A DNA stretch of 64,000 bases. Origin: Sporomusa ovata DSM 2662 (GTDB taxonomy: Bacteria > Bacillota > Negativicutes > Sporomusales > Sporomusaceae). Positions 45,686 to 53,673 of this stretch are shown in pieces. Within the stretch, counting starts at the first letter, position 1, and each line of letters opens with the position of its first letter. The stretch is taken from the NCBI RefSeq assembly GCF_000445445.1, contig NZ_ASXP01000003.1, positions 868,001 to 932,000 on the forward strand. The letters run 5' to 3'. A program made the position numbers and the translations under genes. The notes under the pieces are model-generated. The model searched no databases. It saw only the letters and a list, made by a program, of their open reading frames with translations, and was not told the origin of the DNA.

Positions 45686-46495
45686 ATGCTAAAAATTGAA
45701 GCTAACTGGATAGACTTACGCTATCTTGACGCACTTTCCAACCAAAACACCTTTATTCACCGCCTCAACCCTTGCGTCAAGCTAATTGCTGCCCTTAGTT
45801 TTATCATTACTGTTACATCGTTCTCCAAATATGAAATTACCAGGCTCTTTCCTTTTTTTCTTTTTCCGGCAGTCTTACTTTCCCTTGGCAACCTCCCTGT
45901 TGCCCCCATATGTAAGCGACTGCTGCTAGTAGCACCCTTTGTCCTGTTTATCGGCATATTCAATCCACTTTTCGATCATACGCCAATCACTAAAATCGGC
46001 TCTATCGTCATTACCGGTGGCTGGGTTTCCTTTTTTTCTATCACCATCAGACTATGCCTGACAATTACTACCGCCTTGATTTTGGTGGCAACTACAGGGA
46101 TTGATGCCCTTGGATCGGCATTACTCCGGATTGGCGTACCAAAAATTATTGTTGTTCAGTTATTATTTATGTACCGCTATTTGCATGTTTTAGTAGAGGA
46201 ATTCGTGCGCTCCACAACCGCCTACAGCTTACGCTCATTCCATGGCGATGGGGTTCAATTCCGGGCGTGGGGTTCACTCTTAGGGCAACTATTGATTCGT
46301 TCCATTGACCGGGCCAACCGTATTTATCAATCCATGCTTTGCCGCGGCTTTGACGGCGAAGTACGGCTGATGCGTACCAGCACTTTTACCCTATCAGACA
46401 TAGGCTATCTTACCTTTTGGATGGTCTTTTTCGTACTAATCCGCTTTTTTGATGTTCCAGAACTGCTAGGTAAATTACTCTTGGGGGTTTTCTAA
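45686..46495 (+). CDS. cbiQ: ECF transporter T-component CbiQ
   Basis: A 269-residue membrane protein with about five helices. The T-component coupling motif with Ala-Arg-Gly pattern is seen as RSTTAYSLRSFHG and MLCRGFDGE. The ATG at 45686 (AGAGG upstream) gives a family-length protein; an extension to 45668 is not supported. It couples ATP hydrolysis by CbiO to CbiM. Its stop codon overlaps the cbiO start as TAATG. Confidence 0.92.
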   Translation: MLKIEANWIDLRYLDALSNQNTFIHRLNPCVKLIAALSFIITVTSFSKYEITRLFPFFLFPAVLLSLGNLPVAPICKRLLLVAPFVLFIGIFNPLFDHTPITKIGSIVITGGWVSFFSITIRLCLTITTALILVATTGIDALGSALLRIGVPKIIVVQLLFMYRYLHVLVEEFVRSTTAYSLRSFHGDGVQFRAWGSLLGQLLIRSIDRANRIYQSMLCRGFDGEVRLMRTSTFTLSDIGYLTFWMVFFVLIRFFDVPELLGKLLLGVF

Positions 46496-47253
46496 TGAGC
46501 CATCATATTGTCGAACTAAAAGATGTAACCTATACCTATCCTGATCAAACAGAAGCCCTTCGTGGCCTGTCTGTCCGTATTACCCACGGCGAATCAGTTG
46601 CCATCGTCGGCGCCAACGGCTCAGGAAAAACCACCTTGCTTTCCCATCTGATTGGAGTACTTTTTCCCACTAGCGGCTCAATCAATATCGGCGGTTATCC
46701 AGTAACGAAAAAAACCTTACCCCATGTGCGCCGCGCCGTTGGTATGGTGTTCCAAAATTCCGATGACCAACTATTTATGCCTACAGTTTATGACGATATT
46801 GCTTTCGGGCCTCTGAACCTGGGGCTCCCCCCCGAAGAAGTTGATGCCCGCGTAATAGCTTCCCTAACTACAGTAGGAGCATTACATCTTAAGGATCGCA
46901 CGCCTTACCGGCTATCCGGCGGTCAAAAGCGTTCAGTAGCTATTGCCACTGTCCTGGCCATGGACCCTTGCATTTTAGTCATGGATGAGCCTACCGCCGG
47001 CCTGGACCCAGCCGCACGACGCCAGCTTATCAACTTGCTTAAAACCTTTGAGCATACAAAAATTATTGCTACCCATGACCTGGATCTGGTTTTAGACCTC
47101 TGCGCCCGTACAGTCGTGTTAAGTGCCGGTACAGTCATTGCTGACGGCCCCACATTGGACATCTTCAACAATGAAGAACTCCTCAATGAAGCACATTTAG
47201 AAAAACCCTTCCGCATGCAAGGCTGCCCTATCTGTCATCCGCCAAAACAGTAA
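46495..47253 (+). CDS. cbiO: ECF transporter ATPase CbiO
   Basis: A 252-residue ATP-binding protein: Walker A GANGSGKTT, Q-loop MVFQNSDDQLF, signature LSGGQKRSVAIATVL, Walker B ILVMDEPTAGLDP, switch His in ATHDLDL. It powers Co/Ni import with CbiM and CbiQ. A single ATPase gene implies a homodimer. The operon ends at the strong terminator at 47279-47335. Confidence 0.93.
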   Translation: MSHHIVELKDVTYTYPDQTEALRGLSVRITHGESVAIVGANGSGKTTLLSHLIGVLFPTSGSINIGGYPVTKKTLPHVRRAVGMVFQNSDDQLFMPTVYDDIAFGPLNLGLPPEEVDARVIASLTTVGALHLKDRTPYRLSGGQKRSVAIATVLAMDPCILVMDEPTAGLDPAARRQLINLLKTFEHTKIIATHDLDLVLDLCARTVVLSAGTVIADGPTLDIFNNEELLNEAHLEKPFRMQGCPICHPPKQ

Positions 47254-47278
47254 ACTTGTTTAATAAGACTAAATAATG

Positions 47279-47335
47279 AAAAAACCCCATCATGAAATTT
47301 CGGTATACTCCAAAATTCAATGATGGGTTTTTTTT
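47279..47335 (+). terminator. Terminator of cbiMQO
   Basis: Stem AAAAAACCCCATCAT / ATGATGGGTTTTTTTT with a long 27-nt loop and a run of eight T, 26 bp after the cbiO stop codon. Confidence 0.85.
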
Positions 47336-47515
47336 GTGTTGCATACTCGACACGGCCAGTGACAGACCCCGAACATACTGTTCATTCTGCCACCGAACGG
47401 CTATGTATACTTAATTCATGTATTCATTATAACATCTGTGTATACAAAAATCAATCTAAATCTTTGGGCAGATACGAACTGAACCTTTTCCTTAAAATAC
47501 AAAAACCGCCCACTG

Positions 47516-47555
47516 AAATTGAGTAGTTTTGGTACAACCAAAACTACTCAATTTT
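47516..47555 (-). terminator. Terminator of mini-protein gene 1
   Basis: A perfect 17-bp AT-rich stem (AAATTGAGTAGTTTTGG / CCAAAACTACTCAATTT) with a TACAA loop, 55 bp after the 47610-47726 gene. Confidence 0.75.
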
Positions 47556-47609
47556 CATGTTATACCCAAATAGAACAGGTACAACTTTAGAGCTGGCTTT
47601 GTTAACAAA

Positions 47610-47726
47610 TCAACAGGTTGAACTGTCATCACCAATGCAGCTAAATAATAGGATAATTATAATGATAATTATCACCCAACTATTGCTGCCATGGCCACCA
47701 CAACCTTTACCAAAACCAAAACCCAT
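47610..47726 (-). CDS. YjcZ-like membrane mini-protein 1 (38 aa)
   Basis: A short gene missed by ordinary ORF length cut-offs. It encodes MGFGFGKGCGGHGSNSW, a core of seven isoleucines and LLF, and an acidic tail (SCIGDDSSTC). The layout (Gly-aromatic N-terminus, one hydrophobic helix, short tail with Cys and Asp) resembles the YjcZ/SscA small sporulation proteins. The ribosome site AGGAGG lies 13 nt before the ATG, somewhat far. A strongly similar gene sits on the far side of fdhF at 51227-51349. Probably a small membrane protein; role unknown. Confidence 0.75.
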   Translation of the reverse strand: MGFGFGKGCGGHGSNSWVIIIIIIILLFSCIGDDSSTC

Positions 47727-47844
47727 ATATTTATATATACCTCCTTTATTATGTAGTGGGGAGATAATATATACTATGATATCGGCGCGATTTTGCTACT
47801 AGTTTCGCTCTATTATAAGAGAATCACACGCCGGGGTTGTTTTA

Positions 47845-50532
47845 TTACACTGCAGTTTTTTCAACTTTTACCGCACATACTTTATATTCATAAGTTTTGG
47901 TAACTTTATCACCGCAACCCATGGTGACCTCATTAGTAGGACAAGCGTGATAATGGAAAGACATCCAGATGCCACCAGGCAATACGTCAGTAGTTACCCA
48001 AGCTCTAGCTTGTACTGTACCTCTGCGCGATGTGACTGTGATAAAATCCTGATCAGCAATATTTAGACGCTTCGCATCATCAGGATGAATCATAGCACGT
48101 TCTTCAGGACGATATTCTGTCAGATGTTTGGAATAACCAGCTGTAGTTAAACAATAATGATAAAGAATACGTCCAGTAGTAAGCATAAAAGGATATTCAG
48201 CATCTGGCAATTCAGCAGGCGGCTGATGTTCGATAGCTTTAAACACGCCTTTCCCACAGGCAAATTTGCCGTCGACATGGAGAAACTGACTGCCCGGATG
48301 TTTTTTATCCGGTACTGGCCATTGCAATCCTTTTTCATCAATACGCTCAAAGGACAGACCGGCGAACATCGGACTTAATGAAGCCATTTCATCCATAATT
48401 TCACTGGGGTGGCTGTAGGACATCGGATATCCCATTTTGTTTGACAAGTCTCTAATAATTTGCCAGTCAGGGCGGCTGTTGCCGATAGGCTCAATTGCTT
48501 GGCGAACCCGCTGCACACGGCGTTCACAGTTGGTAAATGAGCCATCTTTTTCAGCAAACGAAGCTGCTGGCAGGATGACATCAGCCAATTTACCCGTCTC
48601 AGTCATAAAAATGTTTTGCACTACCAAAAAATCAAGATGCTCAAAACCTTTACGCACATGGTGGGCATCGCCATCCGACCGTATCGGGTCTTCCCCCATA
48701 ACATACATAGCTTTCAGTTTACCCGCAATAGAGGCATCAAACATATCAGGCATCATCAGACCGACTTTATCTGACAATTTTACACCCCATGCTTTTTCAA
48801 ATTTTTCCCGTACTGCTGCATTTGTGACGGACTGATAACCGGAATAAACATTAGGTAAAGCCCCCATATCACAAGAACCCTGTACATTATTCTGGCCACG
48901 CATCGGGTTTACACCTGAATAAAGTTTACCCACATTGCCAGTTAACATGGCTAAGTTAGCCAAGCTCATAACGTTATCAGTACCACAAATATGTTCGGTA
49001 ATACCAAGAGTATAGAATATGGCTGCCCGTTCAGCAGTGGCATAAATTCTGGCGGCCTCCATCAGTAAATGTTTCGGCACACCAGTTATATCTTCTACAT
49101 ATTCAGGGGTATATTTCTCTACCACATCCGCCATTTTATCAAAATCAGTGGTGCAAGAATTGATAAAATTCTGATCATGCCAACCAGCTTTGAGAATAAT
49201 ACGCATCATGCCATTAATAAGAGCTATATCCGTACCTGGCCTTAGTTGCATCCACACATGGGCTTTACCTGCCAGTTCGATCCTGCGTGGGTCGGCAACA
49301 ATTAATGTAGCACCGTTACGCAAAGCTTGACGTATTTTAGCGCCAATCACCGGGTGAGCTTCTGTAGGATTGCCGCCGATCAAAAATATCACTTTACATT
49401 GAGGCACTTCATTAATAGAGTTGGTCATTGCGCCAGAACCAAATGAAGCTGCCAGACCGGCCACAGTAGGAGCGTGGCAGATACGGGCGCAATGATCAAC
49501 ATTGTTCGTACCAATAACTGCGCGCATAAACTTTTGCATGATATAGTTTTCTTCATTTACACACCGGGCTGAACTGACAGCCGCCAGCGCATCGCTGCCA
49601 TACGTATTTTTTATTTCCTTAAATTTAGTAGCAATTAAATCAAGCGCTTCCTCCCAGGATGCTTCCACAAATTTGCCATTTTTCTTTATTAACGGTGTAG
49701 TCAAACGCTCAGGACTATGAACATAATCGGTTCCAAAACGTCCTTTTACACAGGTTAGTCGTCCATTAACCACACTGGTCAGGTTGGAAGTCACGCCAAT
49801 TAATTTGCCGTCTTTGACATTTAGATCATAGTTACAACCAACGCCACAGAAAGGACAGGTTGTTTTAACCTTTTTATCCGGTTTCCCTATACCGCTCATT
49901 GGCTTTTCTGTCAAAGCACCTACTGGGCAGGCAGATACGCAAGTGCCGCAAAATACACAATTGGAAGAGTCAATCATATCGGTATCAAAAGCTGGCGCTA
50001 CTTTGGTATTAAAACCACGTTCAGTCCACTCTAACGTGTTACAACACTGCATTTCCTTACAAACCCGTACACAGCGTCCACACAGGATACACTTATTGCT
50101 ATCCCTAATGATGAAAGGGTTGGTGTCATCAATGGCAAATTGGCGTCGTTCGCCTTCCGCTTTACTTTCTCTAACACCAAATGTGCTTGCTAAAGCTTGC
50201 AATTCACAATCCAGATTACGCTGGCAAGAAAGACATTCTTGGGGATGATTTGCCAGCATCAGTTCGACGACACTTTTTCTTGCTTCACGAATAGCAGGAG
50301 TGTTAGTGCGCACAATCATTCCTTCTGCTACAGGATAAGTACAGGCCGTAACTAATCCCCGTGCACCTTCAACTTCAACAACACATACCCGGCATGACCC
50401 TTCCGGCGTTAAATCGGCGAGATGACATAAAGTTGGAATGGTAACACCCGCTTCACGCGAAGCTTCTAAAATTGTGGACCCCTTACATGTTTGCACTGTC
50501 TGACCATCGACAGTAATGGAAATCATTTCCAT
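47845..50532 (-). CDS. fdhF: Formate dehydrogenase catalytic subunit, Mo/W-bis-PGD, cysteine type
   Basis: An 895-residue enzyme. It has an N-terminal 2Fe-2S domain (C36, C47, C50, C64), a NuoG-type Cys/His cluster (H96, C100, C103, C109), and two 4Fe-4S clusters (C148-C158 and C192-C202). The catalytic molybdopterin domain has its own 4Fe-4S (C226, C229, C233, C261). The metal ligand is Cys352 in CARICHAPT where many homologues have selenocysteine, so it should not depend on Sec machinery. The Fe-S-rich front suggests electron exchange with ferredoxin or an NADH module, but no such genes are adjacent. It has AAGGAG upstream and a probable Moco riboswitch about 300 bp before the start. Confidence 0.95.
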   Translation of the reverse strand: MEMISITVDGQTVQTCKGSTILEASREAGVTIPTLCHLADLTPEGSCRVCVVEVEGARGLVTACTYPVAEGMIVRTNTPAIREARKSVVELMLANHPQECLSCQRNLDCELQALASTFGVRESKAEGERRQFAIDDTNPFIIRDSNKCILCGRCVRVCKEMQCCNTLEWTERGFNTKVAPAFDTDMIDSSNCVFCGTCVSACPVGALTEKPMSGIGKPDKKVKTTCPFCGVGCNYDLNVKDGKLIGVTSNLTSVVNGRLTCVKGRFGTDYVHSPERLTTPLIKKNGKFVEASWEEALDLIATKFKEIKNTYGSDALAAVSSARCVNEENYIMQKFMRAVIGTNNVDHCARICHAPTVAGLAASFGSGAMTNSINEVPQCKVIFLIGGNPTEAHPVIGAKIRQALRNGATLIVADPRRIELAGKAHVWMQLRPGTDIALINGMMRIILKAGWHDQNFINSCTTDFDKMADVVEKYTPEYVEDITGVPKHLLMEAARIYATAERAAIFYTLGITEHICGTDNVMSLANLAMLTGNVGKLYSGVNPMRGQNNVQGSCDMGALPNVYSGYQSVTNAAVREKFEKAWGVKLSDKVGLMMPDMFDASIAGKLKAMYVMGEDPIRSDGDAHHVRKGFEHLDFLVVQNIFMTETGKLADVILPAASFAEKDGSFTNCERRVQRVRQAIEPIGNSRPDWQIIRDLSNKMGYPMSYSHPSEIMDEMASLSPMFAGLSFERIDEKGLQWPVPDKKHPGSQFLHVDGKFACGKGVFKAIEHQPPAELPDAEYPFMLTTGRILYHYCLTTAGYSKHLTEYRPEERAMIHPDDAKRLNIADQDFITVTSRRGTVQARAWVTTDVLPGGIWMSFHYHACPTNEVTMGCGDKVTKTYEYKVCAVKVEKTAV

Positions 50533-50838
50533 TATCGATCACTCTCCTTAAAATTTATATAATAATTGCATATCTCCTAGAGTGTACAAATGACCTAGTG
50601 AGATAAAGCAAGTTATTCGAACTTTGAAAGAGATTAGACCTTCCATCAGGCTCCTATAGACAGTGGTAAAATAGGCAAACAAAAACCACCCGCAGCAAGG
50701 AGCCTAACTATTAAGTAATTATCCAGGAACATTCTCCACGCATAGTGAAAAATACCACTTCTGCCTCCTGCTTGTATACGTTTATAAAGTATAACTTTAC
50801 AGGATAGACATAAAGGTAGAGTTGCTCCTGGAAATTAC
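50533..50838 (-). other. Leader between Moco aptamer and fdhF
   Basis: No gene is visible here. It holds the fdhF ribosome site (AAGGAGAG), and a 61-nt hairpin region at 50646-50706 with no known assignment. The remaining sequence shows no feature I can support. Confidence 0.5.
50646..50706 (-). ncRNA. Unassigned hairpin in the fdhF leader
   Basis: TCAGGCTCCT (50646-50655) pairs with AGGAGCCTAA (50698-50706) across a 42-nt apical region, which itself can pair through GGTGG and CCACT. It lies between the Moco aptamer and the fdhF start codon, with no poly-T tract, so it may be an expression platform or an independent element. Confidence 0.45.
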
Positions 50839-50943
50839 AATAACACTCCTTTACCAACGGGAGGCGTAACAGTTTCCCACTACCCCTGCGGTCATCAAAT
50901 CATGCTCTTGCAAGTTTAGATAAGACAACTCGGAGGTATTCGT
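50839..50943 (-). promoter_or_regulatory. Probable molybdenum-cofactor (Moco) riboswitch
   Basis: On the minus strand the segment reads AATACCTCCGAG..., then GATGACCGCAGGGG, a short hairpin, and CGCCTCCCGTTGGTAAAGGAG. The last part closely resembles the conserved 3' part of the Moco RNA motif as I recall it from the E. coli moaA leader (CGCCUCCCGU..UGGAAAGG). ACCTCC at the 5' end can pair with GGAG at the 3' end to close the aptamer. It lies upstream of a Mo/W formate dehydrogenase, the expected context. Confidence 0.72.
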
Positions 50944-51155
50944 ATTTCCATATATTTTGTTTATACTTATTATAATATTTTTCTATATATATATTTTTTA
51001 TATTGATTATATTATTTTTATTTATATTCTTTTTTGTAAATATTCAATATAATTTTTAAAATTCCTGCATATTATGTGAAAATAAATACAAATATTTTGA
51101 ATTCTGATCCAAAATAACGCTATGATATCATCAATAGCTTGACCATTCGCACAAG

Positions 51156-51195
51156 AAAAAGCTGCCACACTAAGTTACTTAGTGTAGCAGCTTTT
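51156..51195 (-). terminator. Terminator of mini-protein gene 2
   Basis: An 18-bp stem with one mismatch (AAAAGCTGC.ACACTAAG / CTTAGTGT.GCAGCTTTT) and a TTA loop begins 32 bp after the 51227-51349 gene; an A/T-rich flank supplies the tail. Confidence 0.85.
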
Positions 51196-51226
51196 ATTTG
51201 TAAGTACTGACCTAATTAATATAGGC

Positions 51227-51349
51227 TTAACAGCTTAAACTATCGTCATCACCGCAGCAGCATAACAGTAAAATGATGATGATGATGATCACAACCCACG
51301 AACTTCCACCGCGACCATGGCCACCACAACCGCCAAAACCAAAGCCCAT
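51227..51349 (-). CDS. YjcZ-like membrane mini-protein 2 (40 aa)
   Basis: This short gene encodes MGFGFGGCGGHGRGGSSW, VV, six isoleucines, LLLCCC and the acidic tail GDDDSLSC. It is clearly a paralogue of the 47610-47726 product (shared MGFGFG..CGGHG..SW N-terminus, poly-Ile core and Cys-Gly-Asp-Asp tail). GGAGGG lies 8 nt before the ATG, an ideal ribosome site, and a strong terminator follows. It is likely a single-helix membrane protein of the YjcZ/SscA type seen in sporulating Firmicutes; function unknown. Confidence 0.82.
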   Translation of the reverse strand: MGFGFGGCGGHGRGGSSWVVIIIIIILLLCCCGDDDSLSC

Positions 51350-51533
51350 TTTATATTCCCTCCTTCAGCTTAGCTATCCATATAGGGGTTTATTCAATGT
51401 ATATTATGCTGGTGGCTATTATTTAGTTACTGCGGTAGTGTATTGTTTTCTTTTCCTGATTTAAATAACTGCAAGTGCATCTTACTGATTCGCTACCTCT
51501 TATTGGCATACCGGCAGTAGAAAAAACTCTTCT

Positions 51534-52265
51534 TCATCCCGCAAATTTTTTAGATATCTTTTGAAATAGATAAATAGTAAATTGCCCTTCTACATCTTTT
51601 TTCAAATCCATCTCTTGATTTGAAAGCAGTGTTCCCTGAGTATATCCATCTACAAATGTATAAACATTTTGTCCATACCATGATAATAAATCCATCCCTT
51701 TTTGAGTGATTTTTTCTATTGCATGCTTATGAAGATAATGCCTGATATGAAATTTGTTAGGATTTTTGTCAAGTGATTGAATTGCTTCATTAGGAGTCGA
51801 TATAAATAACAAGCCGCTTGGCTTGATACTTTTAATTATTTCCTCTAGTAAACTATCATCATCCTCTACGTGCTCTAATGATTCAAAGCATGTAATCGCA
51901 TCATATGCTTGAGTAGGAAGAACAAACGGAAATAATTTGTAGCAAAAAAAAATATTAGGTAGAATATAATGCTCATTTGCGAAATCAATTGCCTCTTTCG
52001 AACCGTCTATACCATAAACAACCACTGTGCCTTTTAAGCTATTCCCTAAATGAAAAGCACCATATCCTGTCCCTGTAAATACATCTAAAATTGATAAACT
52101 TTTCTTTTTAATATTTCTAATTGTTTCACCAGCAAAAAAATATCTTGCTAAATGGTCATACCTAATTTCATCAAGTGTTACGCCAGTTTGGCGCTCGCCA
52201 CTATACAATGAATAATCTTTCACTACTAAACATCCTCCATTATCAACATTGGGGCAACTATACAT
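51534..52265 (-). CDS. Class I SAM-dependent methyltransferase
   Basis: A 243-residue enzyme with the class I Rossmann fold: motif I LSILDVFTGTGYGAFHLG, acidic motif II VVVYGIDGSKEAID and motif III CFESLEHVEDDDSLL. A FxxTPNEAIQSL segment is typical of sugar or small-molecule O-methyltransferases. The start is uncertain: I use the ATG at 52265; a TTG at 52301 would add 12 residues and neither has a strong ribosome site. It is the first gene of the surface-glycan island, pointing away from gmd. Confidence 0.75.
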   Translation of the reverse strand: MYSCPNVDNGGCLVVKDYSLYSGERQTGVTLDEIRYDHLARYFFAGETIRNIKKKSLSILDVFTGTGYGAFHLGNSLKGTVVVYGIDGSKEAIDFANEHYILPNIFFCYKLFPFVLPTQAYDAITCFESLEHVEDDDSLLEEIIKSIKPSGLLFISTPNEAIQSLDKNPNKFHIRHYLHKHAIEKITQKGMDLLSWYGQNVYTFVDGYTQGTLLSNQEMDLKKDVEGQFTIYLFQKISKKFAG

Positions 52266-52315
52266 TTTTATAGTATTCTTACCTAGATCGATATGTAACA
52301 ATGGTAAATATATAT

Positions 52316-52354
52316 AATGCCAAAAGTCCCGGATAGCGTGGGACTTTTGGCATT
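52316..52354. other. Orphan 15-bp perfect hairpin between divergent genes
   Basis: AATGCCAAAAGTCCC / GGGACTTTTGGCATT with a 9-nt loop lies upstream of both the methyltransferase (minus) and gmd-1 (plus), so it terminates neither. There is no clear poly-T tail on either strand. It could end a short transcript, be an operator, or be a relic. Confidence 0.6.
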
Positions 52355-52518
52355 ATGATTATGTAATTCAGTTGTTATCTTTATACGCTCTCTTGCTATG
52401 TAACACTCACTTAGCCTAAATCATATAGTATAAATGGAATTACTTTTAGTGGAGTAATGACTTTATTACTAATGCGGCCGTATTAGTCCTACTCCTAGAA
52501 AAAGAAGGGAGGTATTTT

Positions 52519-53607
52519 GTGCAAAAGGTTGCGTTGATTACCGGCATCACTGGGCAGGATGGAGCTTACTTGGCTGAGTTTTTGTTAGATAAAGGATATT
52601 ATGTACATGGGATAAAACGCAGAAGCTCTCAGTCTAATACTGCTCGGATTGATCATTTATATAAAGATGTTCACGAAAATGATATTCGTTTTTTTCTCCA
52701 CTATGGTGATCTTACCGACTCTACAAATTTAATTCGTATCATTCAACAAGTTCAACCTGATGAAATTTACAACCTGGCTGCGCAAAGTCACGTCCAGGTT
52801 TCATTTGAAACCCCGGAATATACAGCTAATGCCGATGCTGTTGGAACTTTACGGCTACTCGAGGCCATTCGAATCCTCGGATTAACAACAAAGACCCGGA
52901 TATATCAAGCATCCACTAGTGAGTTATTTGGGAAAGTACAAGAAACACCCCAAAAGGAGACGACCCCTTTTTATCCGCGTAGTCCATATGCCGCCGCAAA
53001 AATTTACGGTTACTGGATAACAGTAAACTATCGGGAAGCTTACGGGATATACGCATGTAATGGTATTTTATTTAATCATGAATCCCCTATCCGCGGCGAG
53101 TCCTTTGTAACCCGTAAAATCACCAGGGCAGCAGCACGCATTAAGCTTGGCTCACAAGAAAGCTTATATCTTGGTAATCTTGATGCCAAACGAGACTGGG
53201 GCTATGCCGGTGACTATGTAAAAGCTATGTGGCTGATGCTTCAACAAGAGCAGCCGGAGGATTATGTTATTGCCACAGGCAAGTCTCATTCGGTACGAGA
53301 GTTTGTAGAGTTAGCATTTAAAAATGCCGGCATTACTATTACATGGCGCGGCACCGGATTGGAAGAGAAGGGAATAGAGCCAGCTAGCGGCAAGGAACTT
53401 GTCCATATAGACCCTCGCTATTTTAGACCAACTGAAGTAAATCTTTTACTAGGTGATCCGACCAAAGCAAGAGAAAAATTAGGCTGGACACCGGAGACCA
53501 GCTTCGAAAAGCTTGTAAGTATGATGGTTGCACAAGATCTTAAAAATGCACAGCGGGATCTTTTATGCAAGAAAAACGGTTTCAGAGTTAGTAATTGGAG
53601 CGAGTAA
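52519..53607 (+). CDS. gmd: GDP-mannose 4,6-dehydratase, copy 1
   Basis: A 362-residue short-chain dehydrogenase that converts GDP-mannose to GDP-4-keto-6-deoxymannose, precursor of fucose, rhamnose or perosamine sugars. Nucleotide motif GITGQDGAYLAE at residue 8, catalytic STSE(LFGK), the YxxxK pair in YAAAKIYGYW, and the C-terminal DPRYFRPTEVNLLLGDP loop. The GTG at 52519 has GGGAGG upstream. No partner reductase or epimerase gene follows. A second, partly identical copy lies 66 bp downstream. Confidence 0.95.
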   Translation: MQKVALITGITGQDGAYLAEFLLDKGYYVHGIKRRSSQSNTARIDHLYKDVHENDIRFFLHYGDLTDSTNLIRIIQQVQPDEIYNLAAQSHVQVSFETPEYTANADAVGTLRLLEAIRILGLTTKTRIYQASTSELFGKVQETPQKETTPFYPRSPYAAAKIYGYWITVNYREAYGIYACNGILFNHESPIRGESFVTRKITRAAARIKLGSQESLYLGNLDAKRDWGYAGDYVKAMWLMLQQEQPEDYVIATGKSHSVREFVELAFKNAGITITWRGTGLEEKGIEPASGKELVHIDPRYFRPTEVNLLLGDPTKAREKLGWTPETSFEKLVSMMVAQDLKNAQRDLLCKKNGFRVSNWSE

Positions 53608-53673
53608 GACAGTGCTTGCTATTAGCAAAGTATGAAGTTACTCCTGTCGAGTAAAAAAGAAAGGAGGTATTTT

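Larger units (their letters stand above)
47254..47609. other. Gene-free stretch with two terminators
   Basis: A 356-bp gap after cbiO. It contains the cbiO terminator (47279-47335) and the terminator of the downstream mini-protein gene (47516-47555). The bases between show no convincing gene: a 68-codon plus-strand frame has no ribosome site and runs through both hairpins. Confidence 0.7.

Noticed and set aside
47320..47526. 68-codon plus-strand frame after cbiO
   Set aside because: It starts inside the cbiO terminator, lacks a ribosome site and crosses into another hairpin.
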